Positions 1-7,259 of a stretch of 64,000 nucleotides of DNA are shown one piece after another; within the stretch, counting starts at the first letter, position 1, and each line of letters opens with the position of its first letter. The translations under genes were made by a program, and so were the position numbers. The stretch covers positions 776,501 to 840,500 of the forward strand of contig NZ_CP010978.1 of NCBI RefSeq assembly GCF_000271665.2. Direction: 5' to 3'. The notes under the pieces are model-generated. The model made no database searches. It had not been told where the DNA came from and saw nothing but the letters and a program-made list of their open reading frames with translations. This stretch comes from Pelosinus fermentans JBW45. GTDB taxonomy: Bacteria > Bacillota > Negativicutes > DSM-13327.

Positions 1-2
1 CT

Positions 3-242
3 TCAAGCAAAGATGCCAAAAATCTATTAGAAAAAATCCTGATAAATGGACAATTCCTTGAAGTGACTTTAGTAGATGAATACCGAACGACCGACGATGG
101 CCGCCGCCGCTACTGGCAGGAAAATCCCCCTCAGGGCTTTTGGCGTCTGATACCTGTGACTATGCAAACACCGCCTCAGCCAGTTGATGACTATGTTGCT
201 GTAATACTGGCAGAACGTTATCTGGGAAAAGTTAACAAATAG
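3..242 (+). CDS. C-terminal end of an unrecognised protein
   Basis: An open frame enters from the left edge and runs 79 codons to TAG at 240-242. It is rich in charged residues and includes DDGRRRYWQ and PPQGFWRLIP. I do not recognise a family, and the start lies outside the window. The last codons overlap the first of three 11-bp-spaced TTAACA repeats, so the control region of the following porin begins inside this gene. Confidence 0.55.
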   Translation, partial: SSKDAKNLLEKILINGQFLEVTLVDEYRTTDDGRRRYWQENPPQGFWRLIPVTMQTPPQPVDDYVAVILAERYLGKVNK

Positions 243-259
243 TTAACAAAAAGTTAACA
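232..259 (+). promoter_or_regulatory. Pho-box-like triple direct repeat upstream of porin 1
   Basis: TTAACA occurs at 232, 243 and 254, an exact 11-bp period. The PhoP box of Bacillus is built from TTAACA-like hexamers with an 11-bp period, so PhoP-type control is a reasonable inference. A TATAAA (269-274) follows nine bases after the last hexamer and could be the -10 element. A 9-bp inverted repeat (264-283) overlaps that region. Confidence 0.5.
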
Positions 260-358
260 AATTTTTTGTATAAATATACAAAATGTAAGAAGGAAAATAA
301 TATATTATGGAGAATATACTAGAAAGTGAGGTAAGATCTGACAGCATTAAGATACTAA

Positions 359-464
359 TAAGGAGAGATTGAGGAAACATGGACACTCAATTAGGAACCC
401 TTCTTAGGCTTATCATGGTAAGATCACCGAACAAAAATAAAAAAACCTAAGGAGAGATTCTAAC
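359..464 (+). promoter_or_regulatory. Structured leader of porin 1
   Basis: This leader shares its layout with those of porins 2 and 3. AAGG (360-363) can pair with CCTT (399-402). TTGAG (369-373) pairs perfectly with CTCAA (386-390) around a loop containing GAAACATGGA. CTTAGG (403-408) is complementary to CCTAAG (446-451), which overlaps the porin Shine-Dalgarno sequence AAGGAGAG. The layout suggests control of translation by hiding or exposing the binding site. The folding is read by eye and not computed. Confidence 0.5.
379..450 (+). CDS. Possible 23-aa leader peptide of porin 1
   Basis: ATG at 379 follows GAGG by four bases and opens a 23-codon frame beginning MDTQLGTLL. Its TAA (448-450) lies inside the porin Shine-Dalgarno region. 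A similar short frame occurs at the same place before porins 2 and 3. It could couple leader translation to porin translation, or the frame may exist only because the RNA structure is conserved. Confidence 0.3.
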   Translation: MDTQLGTLLRLIMVRSPNKNKKT

Positions 465-1709
465 ATGAAAAAGAAATTAGTAGCTTCCTTGGCAGCTGCA
501 ATGGTACTTGGCGTAGCTGGTACATCATTCGCTGCATCCAACCCTTTCGTAGACGTTCCTGCAAAACATTGGTCCTATGACGCGGTAACCAAACTAGCTA
601 GCGCTGGTATCGTTGACGGTTATGGCGATGGCACTTTCAAAGGTGACAAAACCATCAGCCGTTATGAAATGGCTCAAATCGTCGCAAAAGCAATGGCTCA
701 TTCTGACAAAGCAACTGCTGAGCAAAAAGCTTCTATCGACAAATTGTCCGTAGAATTTGCTGACGAATTAGAAGGCTTGAATGTTCGTGTAACGAAATTG
801 GAAAAAAATTCTTCCACTATCAAAGTAACTGGTGAAGCTCGTTTGAGATATGAAGATTATAGTGATGATACTGGAGCAACATGGAAATTACGTAATCGAA
901 TACACCTCAATGGTAATATCAACGATCAATGGAGTTATTATGGTCGCTTACAGGCTGAAAATAATTTAAAAGGTGACACTGATACCAGTGTGACTATGCA
1001 TAATGCATATGTAAAAGGGAATATCGCAGGCACTACTACTACTATCGGACGCTTTGACTATTTCTTGAATCATGGTATGCTGATTGATAGTCAATTAAAC
1101 GGTGCGAATGTAGCATTTGGTAATGTAGTAAAAGCAAATGTATTCTATGGTAAAGACAATAGCAATAAACTTTTTGGTAATAAAGCTAGTGATAATGGCT
1201 ATTTAACTGTAGCTGGTGTGGGCTTAAACTATGCAGCATCGAAAGCTACTAGTCTTAATGGTGGTTATTATCAATATGAAAGTAAAGATAATGCAAACTA
1301 TTTTGGTGATGGGGATAAACGTAAAATCTGGGAAGCTGGATTCAAAACCCAATTTGCAACTAATTTCAATCTATTAGGTTCATATGCAAAATCAGATGCT
1401 GATGCTGAAGATACAGCATACTTTGCTCAAATTGGCTATAAGGGTGCTAACAAAAGTAAAGTTGGATCTTATGGCGCATGGGTTCAATACCGTAATATTG
1501 AAGGTACTGTAGCGCCTGCTACTACGTTTAATGGCGTATTCACTAAAGAACATGGCCAAGCTAATGGTGGTAAAGGCTTTGAAGTAGGGTTTAACTATAC
1601 TCCTGTATTAAATACTGTACTTCGTGTGAAATATGCTAAAATTGAACCAACTGCTATTTCTTCTGAAAAGGTTGATTTCTACCAAGCACAAGCTGAATTC
1701 TTTTTCTAA
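465..1709 (+). CDS. SLH-domain outer membrane porin (OmpM type), copy 1
   Basis: This 414-aa protein is an outer membrane channel that would also anchor the membrane to peptidoglycan through its SLH domain. A signal peptide ends near residue 24 (SFAA). One SLH domain spans about residues 26-76, with DVPAKHWSYDAV and the GDKTISRYEMAQ region. A coiled-coil linker covers about 82-115 (LEGLNVRVTKLEKN), followed by a beta-strand-rich barrel that ends in EFFF with the terminal Phe expected of outer membrane proteins. The start is fixed by AAGGAGAG eight bases upstream. The first 130 residues are almost identical in the next two genes, while the barrels differ. Confidence 0.93.
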   Translation: MKKKLVASLAAAMVLGVAGTSFAASNPFVDVPAKHWSYDAVTKLASAGIVDGYGDGTFKGDKTISRYEMAQIVAKAMAHSDKATAEQKASIDKLSVEFADELEGLNVRVTKLEKNSSTIKVTGEARLRYEDYSDDTGATWKLRNRIHLNGNINDQWSYYGRLQAENNLKGDTDTSVTMHNAYVKGNIAGTTTTIGRFDYFLNHGMLIDSQLNGANVAFGNVVKANVFYGKDNSNKLFGNKASDNGYLTVAGVGLNYAASKATSLNGGYYQYESKDNANYFGDGDKRKIWEAGFKTQFATNFNLLGSYAKSDADAEDTAYFAQIGYKGANKSKVGSYGAWVQYRNIEGTVAPATTFNGVFTKEHGQANGGKGFEVGFNYTPVLNTVLRVKYAKIEPTAISSEKVDFYQAQAEFFF

Positions 1710-1722
1710 GAAAAGTTAAAAA

Positions 1723-1757
1723 AGAGATCGCTGCCATCTAGCAGCGATCTCTTTTTT
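1723..1757 (+). terminator. Rho-independent terminator of porin 1
   Basis: AGAGATCGCTGC (1723-1734) pairs perfectly with 1741-1752 around a six-base loop, and a T run follows. Confidence 0.9.
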
Positions 1758-2050
1758 ATTAAAAATAGATGCCTTTAATGCTATATATGTTCCTGGCATC
1801 TCAGAGCGCGGTTAGTGAAAATTATCCTAAATAATTGAAATTTCACTTGACTTATTAGTCAAGTCGATGTATTATTGAGATTGTAAAGATTTTGTTAAAA
1901 TTTTCATCAATAGTTAATAAATTCTTAATAAATAGTAATAAAATATCAACGAAATAATTACATACTTATTTATAGAGATTCTGTTTTTTTATGGTCTTTC
2001 ACTGCTTAGAAAATTCTAGCAGTAGTGAATAGATATGAACAATAAACCTG
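1758..2050 (+). promoter_or_regulatory. Control region upstream of porin 2
   Basis: This gene-free stretch holds several signals. ACTTGACT-tatt-AGTCAAGT (1845-1864) is a perfect inverted repeat. It overlaps a possible promoter, TTGACT (1848-1853) with TATTAT (1870-1875). Hexamers TTCATC, TTAATA and TTAATA at 1903, 1914 and 1925 keep an 11-bp period, the same arrangement as the Pho-box-like repeats of porin 1. TAAAAT (1939-1944) lies eight bases further on. A hairpin pairs TTCAC and TGCT (1998-2006) with AGCA and GTGAA (2018-2029) and recurs before porin 3. Confidence 0.45.
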
Positions 2051-2149
2051 GCAAGGATAACCTTGAGGGAACATGGATACTCAGAGATGTCCTTTCTTAG
2101 GTGGAGTTCATAGTAAGACAAAAAATAAAACCTAAGGAGAGATTTTAAC
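2051..2149 (+). promoter_or_regulatory. Structured leader of porin 2
   Basis: AAGGATA (2053-2059) can pair with TGTCCTT (2088-2094) using one G-U pair, enclosing TTGAG (2063-2067) and CTCAG (2080-2084). CTTAGG (2096-2101) is complementary to CCTAAG (2131-2136) at the porin Shine-Dalgarno sequence. Differences from the porin 3 copy keep the pairing possible, which argues for a conserved RNA structure. The folding is read by eye. Confidence 0.5.
2073..2135 (+). CDS. Possible 20-aa leader peptide of porin 2
   Basis: ATG at 2073 follows GAGG and opens a 20-codon frame beginning MDTQRCPFLGGVH. It ends at TAA (2133-2135) inside the porin Shine-Dalgarno region. The peptide resembles that before porin 3. 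The alternative is that only the RNA fold is conserved. Confidence 0.3.
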   Translation: MDTQRCPFLGGVHSKTKNKT

Positions 2150-3421
2150 ATGAAAAAGAAATTAGTAGCTTCCTTGGCAGCTGCAATGGTACTTGGCGTA
2201 GCTGGTACATCATTCGCTGCAACAAATCCTTTCACAGACGTTCCTGCAAAACATTGGTCCTATGATGCAGTAACAAAATTAGCTAACGCAGGTATTGTTG
2301 ACGGTTATGGCGATGGCACTTTCAAAGGTGACAAAACCATCAGCCGTTATGAAATGGCACAGATCGTTGCAAAAGCAATGGCTCATTCCGACAAAGCAAC
2401 TGCTGAGCAAAAAGCTTCTATTGACAAATTGTCCGTAGAATTTGCTGAAGAATTAGAAGGCTTAAATGTTCGCGTAACAAAATTGGAAAAGAATTCTTCC
2501 ACTATTAAAGTAACTGGTGAAGCTCGTTTGAGATATGAAGATTATTCCAATAAATATGCAAATCATGATAGCTCTTATAAACTCCGTACTCGTATCAATC
2601 TTGATGGAACTATCAATGACAACTGGTCATACTATGGTCGTTTGCAAGCTGAGAACAATTTAAAAGGTGAAGGCGATACAGATGTAACTATGGATAATGC
2701 CTATGTAAAAGGGAATATCGCAGGCACTACTGCTACAATCGGTCGCTTTGATTACTTCTTGAACAATGGTATGATGATTGATAGTACATTAAATGGTGTA
2801 AATTTTGAATTCGGTAATGTATTAAAAGCAAATGCATTCTATGGTAAAGATAATAATAGAGATGTTTGGGGTAATGATAAGGAAGTAATGGATGATTACC
2901 TAGAAGTAACTGGCTTAGGTTTGAGTTATGCAGCTTCAAAAGCTACTACCTTGAATGGCGGTTATTATCAGTTTAAAGACAAAAATGACTCAGGCTATTT
3001 AACGAATGCTACTAGTGATGATACCTTGAAAGTTTGGGAAGCTGGTTTTAAAACACAATTCACTCCTAACTGGAGCTTAAGTGGTTCCTATGGTGAATCT
3101 GATGCAGACACTGAAGATACAGCCTACTATGCTGAAATCGGCTACAAAGGCGCTGACAAAAAGAAAGTTGGTTCTTATGGTGCGTGGGTTAACTATCGTA
3201 ATTTAGAAGCTAATGCAGCTCCTAAAACTACCATTGATGGAGCATATACTTCTCTTGGTCAAATGGGTTATGGTGCTAAAGGTTATGAAGTTGGATTTAA
3301 CTATACGCCAGTATTAAACACTGTTCTTCGTGTAAAATATGCTAACCTAAAACCAGCTACCGATAATACCTATACTGATAAACAAGATTTCTACCAAGCA
3401 CAAGTTGAGTTTTTCTTCTAA
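2150..3421 (+). CDS. SLH-domain outer membrane porin (OmpM type), copy 2
   Basis: This 423-aa paralog of the preceding gene has the same build: signal peptide to about residue 24, SLH domain (DVPAKHWSYDAVTKLANAG), coiled coil (LEGLNVRVTKLEKN) and an outer membrane barrel ending EFFF. Residues 1-24 are identical to copy 1. The barrel differs mainly in stretches that look like surface loops, for example around 130-140 and 220-235. It has its own leader and terminator, so it is probably transcribed alone. Its barrel is closer to copy 3 than to copy 1. Confidence 0.93.
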   Translation: MKKKLVASLAAAMVLGVAGTSFAATNPFTDVPAKHWSYDAVTKLANAGIVDGYGDGTFKGDKTISRYEMAQIVAKAMAHSDKATAEQKASIDKLSVEFAEELEGLNVRVTKLEKNSSTIKVTGEARLRYEDYSNKYANHDSSYKLRTRINLDGTINDNWSYYGRLQAENNLKGEGDTDVTMDNAYVKGNIAGTTATIGRFDYFLNNGMMIDSTLNGVNFEFGNVLKANAFYGKDNNRDVWGNDKEVMDDYLEVTGLGLSYAASKATTLNGGYYQFKDKNDSGYLTNATSDDTLKVWEAGFKTQFTPNWSLSGSYGESDADTEDTAYYAEIGYKGADKKKVGSYGAWVNYRNLEANAAPKTTIDGAYTSLGQMGYGAKGYEVGFNYTPVLNTVLRVKYANLKPATDNTYTDKQDFYQAQVEFFF

Positions 3422-3438
3422 GAATCGCTCAAAAACAG

Positions 3439-3469
3439 AAGCCGCTAACAAATTGTTAGCGGCTTTTTT
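3439..3469 (+). terminator. Rho-independent terminator of porin 2
   Basis: AAGCCGCTAACA (3439-3450) pairs with TGTTAGCGGCTT (3454-3465), followed by T residues. The terminator of porin 3 is nearly the same sequence. Confidence 0.9.
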
Positions 3470-3479
3470 ACTTTTTTAT

Positions 3480-3521
3480 TTCCCTCTAGAGAGGGGGGGG
3501 GGTTGAAAGACGGGGTGTGTT
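3480..3521 (+). repeat. CCCCTCTAGAGAGGGG-type dispersed repeat, copy 1 (degenerate)
   Basis: A palindromic core (CCCTCTAGAGAGGG) is followed by a short spacer and CGGGGTGTGT. The run of G residues is longer than in the other three copies at 5312, 27319 and 46191. It lies directly behind a terminator. Confidence 0.75.
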
Positions 3522-3860
3522 AAGAATGCTAGGCAGAAACCAGGCTGTTGCAGAATTTGGAGGCAACGTTAATTTATGAAAACAGAAAATATAGTAAATT
3601 CAGAAAATTAGCTTGATCTATTGATAATGATTGTGTTAATATTAGAAATGTAAATTACTTGTAAAAATTTCTTTAATCGTTAATAAAATCTTAAGAATAT
3701 AAAGCAATTGAGTAATTTCTAATTACATAGAATATAGTAGTTTGTGTAAGTCTTATTTTGGTGGTCTTTCACTGCTTAAAAACACTCAGAAGTAAAAGCA
3801 TTTCTTTTGCTAAATGGATGATTCTAGCAGTAGTGAATAGATATGAACAGTAAACCTGAC
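3522..3860 (+). promoter_or_regulatory. Control region upstream of porin 3
   Basis: This gene-free stretch parallels the one before porin 2. Hexamers TTCTTT, TTAATA and TTAAGA at 3669, 3680 and 3691 are spaced by 11 bp in the same Pho-box-like arrangement, though they are more degenerate than at porin 1. TATAAA lies at 3698-3703. The hairpin TTCAC/TGCT with AGCA/GTGAA (3767-3837) is kept, with about 38 extra bases in its loop compared with the porin 2 copy. Confidence 0.4.
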
Positions 3861-3959
3861 AAGGATAAACTTGAGGAAACATGGAAACTCAGAGATATCC
3901 TTTCTTAGGTGGAGTTCATGGAAAAAACAAAAAAATAAAACCTAAGGAGAGATTCTAAC
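3861..3959 (+). promoter_or_regulatory. Structured leader of porin 3
   Basis: AAGGATA (3861-3867) pairs perfectly with TATCCTT (3896-3902), enclosing TTGAG (3871-3875) and CTCAG (3888-3892). CTTAGG (3904-3909) is complementary to CCTAAG (3941-3946) at the porin Shine-Dalgarno sequence. This is the clearest of the three copies. The folding is read by eye. Confidence 0.5.
3881..3958 (+). CDS. Possible 25-aa leader peptide of porin 3
   Basis: ATG at 3881 follows GAGG and opens a 25-codon frame beginning METQRYPFLGGVH. A small length change shifts the end, so it stops at TAA (3956-3958), one base before the porin ATG at 3960. It still stops where a terminating ribosome could restart on the porin. 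Coding status is uncertain. Confidence 0.3.
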   Translation: METQRYPFLGGVHGKNKKIKPKERF

Positions 3960-5261
3960 ATGAAAAAGAAATTAGTAGCTTCCTTGGCAGCTGCAATGGT
4001 ACTTAGCGTAGCTGGTACATCATTCGCTGCAACGAATCCTTTCACAGACGTCCCTGCAAAACATTGGTCCTATGATGCGGTAACAAAACTAGCTAATGCT
4101 GGTATCGTTGACGGTTATGGCGATGGCACTTTCAGAGGTGACAAGACGATCAGTCGTTATGAAATGGCCCAAATCGTAGCAAAAGCAATGGCTCATTCCG
4201 ATAAAGCAACTGCTGAGCAAAAAGCTTCTATTGACAAATTGTCTGTAGAATTCGCTGAAGAATTAGAAGGATTAAATGTTCGTGTAACGAAATTGGAAAA
4301 AAACTCTTCCACGATTAAAGTAACAGGTGAAGCTCGCTTAAGATATGAAAATTATGATGCTGATGTTCATAATTCTAACTCTTTAGGCTTACGTACTCGT
4401 GTACATCTTAATGGTCAGATCAATGATGAATGGTCATACTATGGTCGTTTGCAATCAGTTAATAGCTTACGTGGTGGTGATGATGGCAAAGTTACTATGG
4501 ATAATGCCTATGTAAAAGGACAATTATTAGGTACAACTGCTACTATCGGTCGTTTTGATTATTTCTTAAATACTGGTTTGATGATAGATAGTACATTAAA
4601 CGGTGTAAATTTTGAATTTGGTAACAAGTTAAAAGCTAACCTTTTTTATGGTAAAGAAAATAATACAGATGTCTGGGGTAATGTTCCTGATGTTACTAAC
4701 TGGAATTCGCATTTAGAGGTTACTGGTCTAGGCTTGAATTATGCAACTTCAAAGTCTACAAACTTGAATGGGGGATACTATCAGTTCAAAGATAACGATG
4801 ATCCACTTGGACCATTTGGTGATGATAAAATTAAAGTTTGGGAAGCTGGCTTTACTACAAAATTTGCACCTAATTGGTCTTTAAGTGGTTCTTATGGTAA
4901 GTCTGATGTGGACGTTGAGAATAAAGCCTATTATGCTGAGTTTGCTTATAAAGGTGCAGATAAAAAGAAAGTTGGTTCCTATGGTGCATGGGTAAATTAT
5001 CGTCATTTAGAGGCTTATGCAGCACCTAAAACGACTTTTGATGGAGCATATACTGCTTATGGTCAGAATGGCTATGACTTAGCTAGTCTTGCTGCAAGTG
5101 ATAATGGTTATGGTGCTAAAGGGTATGAAGTAGGATTCAACTATACTCCAGTATTAAATACTGTACTTCGTGTTAAATATGCTGATTTAAAGCCTGCTTC
5201 AGATGGTGCTCCTACTGACAAAACAAAATTCGTTCAAGCACAAGTTGAGTTCTTCTTCTAA
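3960..5261 (+). CDS. SLH-domain outer membrane porin (OmpM type), copy 3
   Basis: This 433-aa protein is the third tandem paralog. It has a signal peptide (one change, Gly to Ser at residue 16), an SLH domain at about 26-76, a coiled coil and an outer membrane barrel ending EFFF. A segment near the C-terminus (about residues 368-380, around SLAASDNG) is an insertion relative to copy 2. The near-identical 5' ends of the three genes could recombine with one another. AAGGAGAG precedes the ATG by eight bases as in the other copies. Confidence 0.93.
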   Translation: MKKKLVASLAAAMVLSVAGTSFAATNPFTDVPAKHWSYDAVTKLANAGIVDGYGDGTFRGDKTISRYEMAQIVAKAMAHSDKATAEQKASIDKLSVEFAEELEGLNVRVTKLEKNSSTIKVTGEARLRYENYDADVHNSNSLGLRTRVHLNGQINDEWSYYGRLQSVNSLRGGDDGKVTMDNAYVKGQLLGTTATIGRFDYFLNTGLMIDSTLNGVNFEFGNKLKANLFYGKENNTDVWGNVPDVTNWNSHLEVTGLGLNYATSKSTNLNGGYYQFKDNDDPLGPFGDDKIKVWEAGFTTKFAPNWSLSGSYGKSDVDVENKAYYAEFAYKGADKKKVGSYGAWVNYRHLEAYAAPKTTFDGAYTAYGQNGYDLASLAASDNGYGAKGYEVGFNYTPVLNTVLRVKYADLKPASDGAPTDKTKFVQAQVEFFF

Positions 5262-5276
5262 GAATTGCTCTAATCA

Positions 5277-5310
5277 AAAGCTGCTAACATTTGTTAGCGG
5301 CTTTTCTTTT
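5277..5310 (+). terminator. Rho-independent terminator of porin 3
   Basis: AGCTGCTAACA pairs with TGTTAGCGGCT with one mismatch, and CTTTTCTTTT follows. Confidence 0.85.
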
Positions 5311-5311
5311 A

Positions 5312-5351
5312 ATCCCCTCTAGAGAGGGGTGCCTGAAAGGCGGGGTGTGTT
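5312..5351 (+). repeat. CCCCTCTAGAGAGGGG-type dispersed repeat, copy 2
   Basis: The palindrome CCCCTCTAGAGAGGGG is followed by TGCCTGAAAGGC (a small stem) and GGGGTGTGTT. It sits immediately behind a terminator, like copy 1. Confidence 0.85.
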
Positions 5352-5470
5352 CAGCAGAGTATCTTTCAACGCTTCCTATCATTTCCAGCAGGAAATGATC
5401 ATTAATATATCGAAGATATAAATTCAAAGAGTAAACACATATCCAAATCATCTTGAAAGGTGGAAAAATT

Positions 5471-5902
5471 ATGAAGAAAAAGTTTATCATTGGCCTATTG
5501 GCTTTTTGTATGTTATCTGTAGCTGTTGTGCCAGTTACGCAAGCTGCTATTTTTGGCGACCTTTTAAAGGTTGGCGGGATTTCCATTCTGATTGATAAAT
5601 TTGCGGGTCAGTTGAATGGTTTTATCAATACCTTGACCTTTAAACATGGTGCCGGTTCTGAATTTGCTACCAAGGTTGTACCAATCTTGACCTTTGGCAG
5701 TGGTGGTTACATAGGGGCAGCTCAGGTCATTGGCACACAGGATCTGATAGACAGAACCCAAGCCGTTGTGCAAATTGAAGGAAACTTTAACGGCAAACAA
5801 TTTCGTGTAAAAGCCCTAGTCCCAATTGACAGTAAAAACCCTGTAAACTTCTCCCGTGTCAACGGCGTAGGCGTATCAGCCATCATCGATGTGAAAATTT
5901 AA
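5471..5902 (+). CDS. Secreted protein of unknown function
   Basis: This 143-aa protein has a clear signal peptide (MKKKFIIGLLAFCMLSVAVV, cleavage probably after TQA near residue 26) and a mature part of about 117 residues. That part is glycine-rich (FGSGGYIGAAQVIG) and ends in alternating polar and hydrophobic residues that look like beta strands. I do not recognise a family. ATG 5471 is chosen because AAAGGTGG lies eight bases upstream; the in-frame TTG at 5453 would put that site inside the gene. It follows the porins and precedes other envelope genes, so a periplasmic or outer membrane role is likely. Confidence 0.75.
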   Translation: MKKKFIIGLLAFCMLSVAVVPVTQAAIFGDLLKVGGISILIDKFAGQLNGFINTLTFKHGAGSEFATKVVPILTFGSGGYIGAAQVIGTQDLIDRTQAVVQIEGNFNGKQFRVKALVPIDSKNPVNFSRVNGVGVSAIIDVKI

Positions 5903-5916
5903 AGATAATCAAGTCC

Positions 5917-6000
5917 TTGAACCACAAAGACGCAATACTGCTATGCAGTACACAAAGGAACGTAAAACCCCTTTGTGACCTTTGCGCCTTTGCGGTTCAA
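5917..6000. repeat. 84-bp inverted-repeat element (MITE-like), AACCACAAAG subtype
   Basis: The ends TTGAACCACAAAGACGCA and TGCGCCTTTGCGGTTCAA are inverted copies that match at 16 of 18 positions. The interior has no reading frame. It belongs with the related elements at 9805-9903 and 10401-10848. Right-end-like pieces also lie at 6015-6046 and 7225-7259. Confidence 0.7.
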
Positions 6001-6014
6001 TTTTTTTAATCATT

Positions 6015-6046
6015 TCTCAGTGTCCTCTGTACCTCCGTGGTTAACA
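6015..6046. repeat. Solo right end of an AACCACAGAG-type element
   Basis: CTCAGTGTCCTCTGTACC followed by TCCGTGGTTAA resembles the right end of the elements at 9805 and 10401. No matching left end is seen, apart from the neighbouring 84-bp element. Confidence 0.5.
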
Positions 6047-6145
6047 CATTCTTTTGTTTTTTAAAATCCAGCAGGAAATTTCTCCAGTTATCGCGAATGA
6101 ACTTTATAGATAGACAATATAAAACCAAAGGGGGATATACAGTAC

Positions 6146-7063
6146 ATGTTGCGTAAATTTATAAGTTTAACAATACTTACATTATTTATATGTTCGAATA
6201 TGGGGTTCGCTTTTGCCAACAATGTTGGGGAGAAAACAGTCCTAAACAAAGTAATAGCAGTTGAAACGTTCTTTTATGGTACAGAAATGACAGGAGCTTT
6301 GGTGGATCGTGTTAGCGCATTAGAGAAGGATATATACGGTAAAGAAAGTAAAGATCCATTGCTAACGCAAGCAGATAAGCTGTATTCCTCGACTTTTGAT
6401 AATTTTATCGATCAACCCTCCTTTCTCATTAAATTAAATGCCATCGAATGGTCCCTTACTCACGTTGTGACGGTGCAGCCTGCTAAAAATCGAATTGAAA
6501 ATTTAGAACATATCTTAACAGGAAATAGTACAACAGGATCACTCAATGATCGTCTTTCTAAATTGTTGAAACTCGCTTATACAAATGGTGAAGTAGCCAT
6601 TAACAATGTAACCTTGAATAAAGATAGTTTGTTAAAAATTAAATTAGTTACACCTTTGAGTACAAGTACGAATCGTCAAGGAGATTCAGTTCTATTCGAA
6701 GCAGCAGATGATATCTATGTAGATGGACACTTGGTGATTCCAAAGGGATCTCAGGGACAAGGGATTGTCAAAAAAGTGAAAGGTGCGAAGAACTTTGGTC
6801 GCAATGCAGAATTAGAAGTAAGCTTTGATACGATAGAAACCATTGATGGCACCAGAATCAATACCTTATTAGGGGATAAATCCAAAGAAGAAAATAAATC
6901 CTTAGTTACAGCAGCTGGGGCATCCCTAGCAGGCATGGTTATCTTAGGACCTGTTGGCATTGTCGGTGGTGCTTTTGTACATGGTAAGGAAGTAAATATT
7001 CCTGCCGGTGTTGAAATGTACATTCAAATCAAAGAGGATACCAATGTTTATGGGATACAATAA
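6146..7063 (+). CDS. Secreted envelope protein of unknown function with a hydrophobic C-terminal segment
   Basis: This 305-aa protein has a signal peptide (cleavage near FAFA, residue 24). The N-terminal half is helical with a repeated pattern (RVSALEKDIYG and RIENLEHILTG). Residues about 145-240 look like beta strands and include VIPKGSQGQGIVKKV, a pattern seen in TrbI/VirB10-like and other envelope beta domains. A glycine/alanine-rich hydrophobic stretch near 253-275 could lie in a membrane. I cannot assign a function. AAAGGGGGA precedes the ATG. A terminator follows, so it is probably a single-gene unit. Confidence 0.75.
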   Translation: MLRKFISLTILTLFICSNMGFAFANNVGEKTVLNKVIAVETFFYGTEMTGALVDRVSALEKDIYGKESKDPLLTQADKLYSSTFDNFIDQPSFLIKLNAIEWSLTHVVTVQPAKNRIENLEHILTGNSTTGSLNDRLSKLLKLAYTNGEVAINNVTLNKDSLLKIKLVTPLSTSTNRQGDSVLFEAADDIYVDGHLVIPKGSQGQGIVKKVKGAKNFGRNAELEVSFDTIETIDGTRINTLLGDKSKEENKSLVTAAGASLAGMVILGPVGIVGGAFVHGKEVNIPAGVEMYIQIKEDTNVYGIQ

Positions 7064-7085
7064 AGAAGAATAGGTTTATTTTTAC

Positions 7086-7113
7086 AAAAGCCGTCATAAG
7101 ACGGCTTTTTCTA
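7086..7113 (+). terminator. Rho-independent terminator
   Basis: AAAAGCCGTC (7086-7095) pairs with GACGGCTTTT (7100-7109) around ATAA, followed by TCT. Confidence 0.9.
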
Positions 7114-7224
7114 CATATTGCCGTATGGAGTTATACAGGAAAAGTGGTATAATAATAGAATAAAATTAGATTAACCCTATCTATCTTTCCTCTGTGTCTC
7201 TAATAGAGATGTTCAGTATTTGTA

Positions 7225-7259
7225 ACCCCCTTTGTGTCCTTTGCGTCTTTGTGGTTCGA
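7225..7259. repeat. Solo right end of an AACCACAAAG-type element
   Basis: CCCCCTTTGTGTCC followed by TTTGCGTCTTTGTGGTTCGA matches the right end of the 84-bp element at 5917. No left end is visible nearby. A fragment of the CTCTGTGTCTCT type lies just upstream at about 7190-7202. Confidence 0.55.

Noticed and set aside
361-2149. Known riboswitch classes in the porin leaders
   Set aside because: I compared from memory with c-di-GMP, cobalamin, THF and c-di-AMP consensus features and found no match. A database search was not possible.
1999-2235. 78-codon minus-strand frame across the porin 2 start
   Set aside because: It is antisense to the conserved leader and signal peptide, and its conservation is explained by the porin gene.
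5453-5470. Upstream TTG start of the secreted protein at 5471
   Set aside because: It would place the AAAGGTGG site inside the gene and add a charged stretch before the signal peptide.
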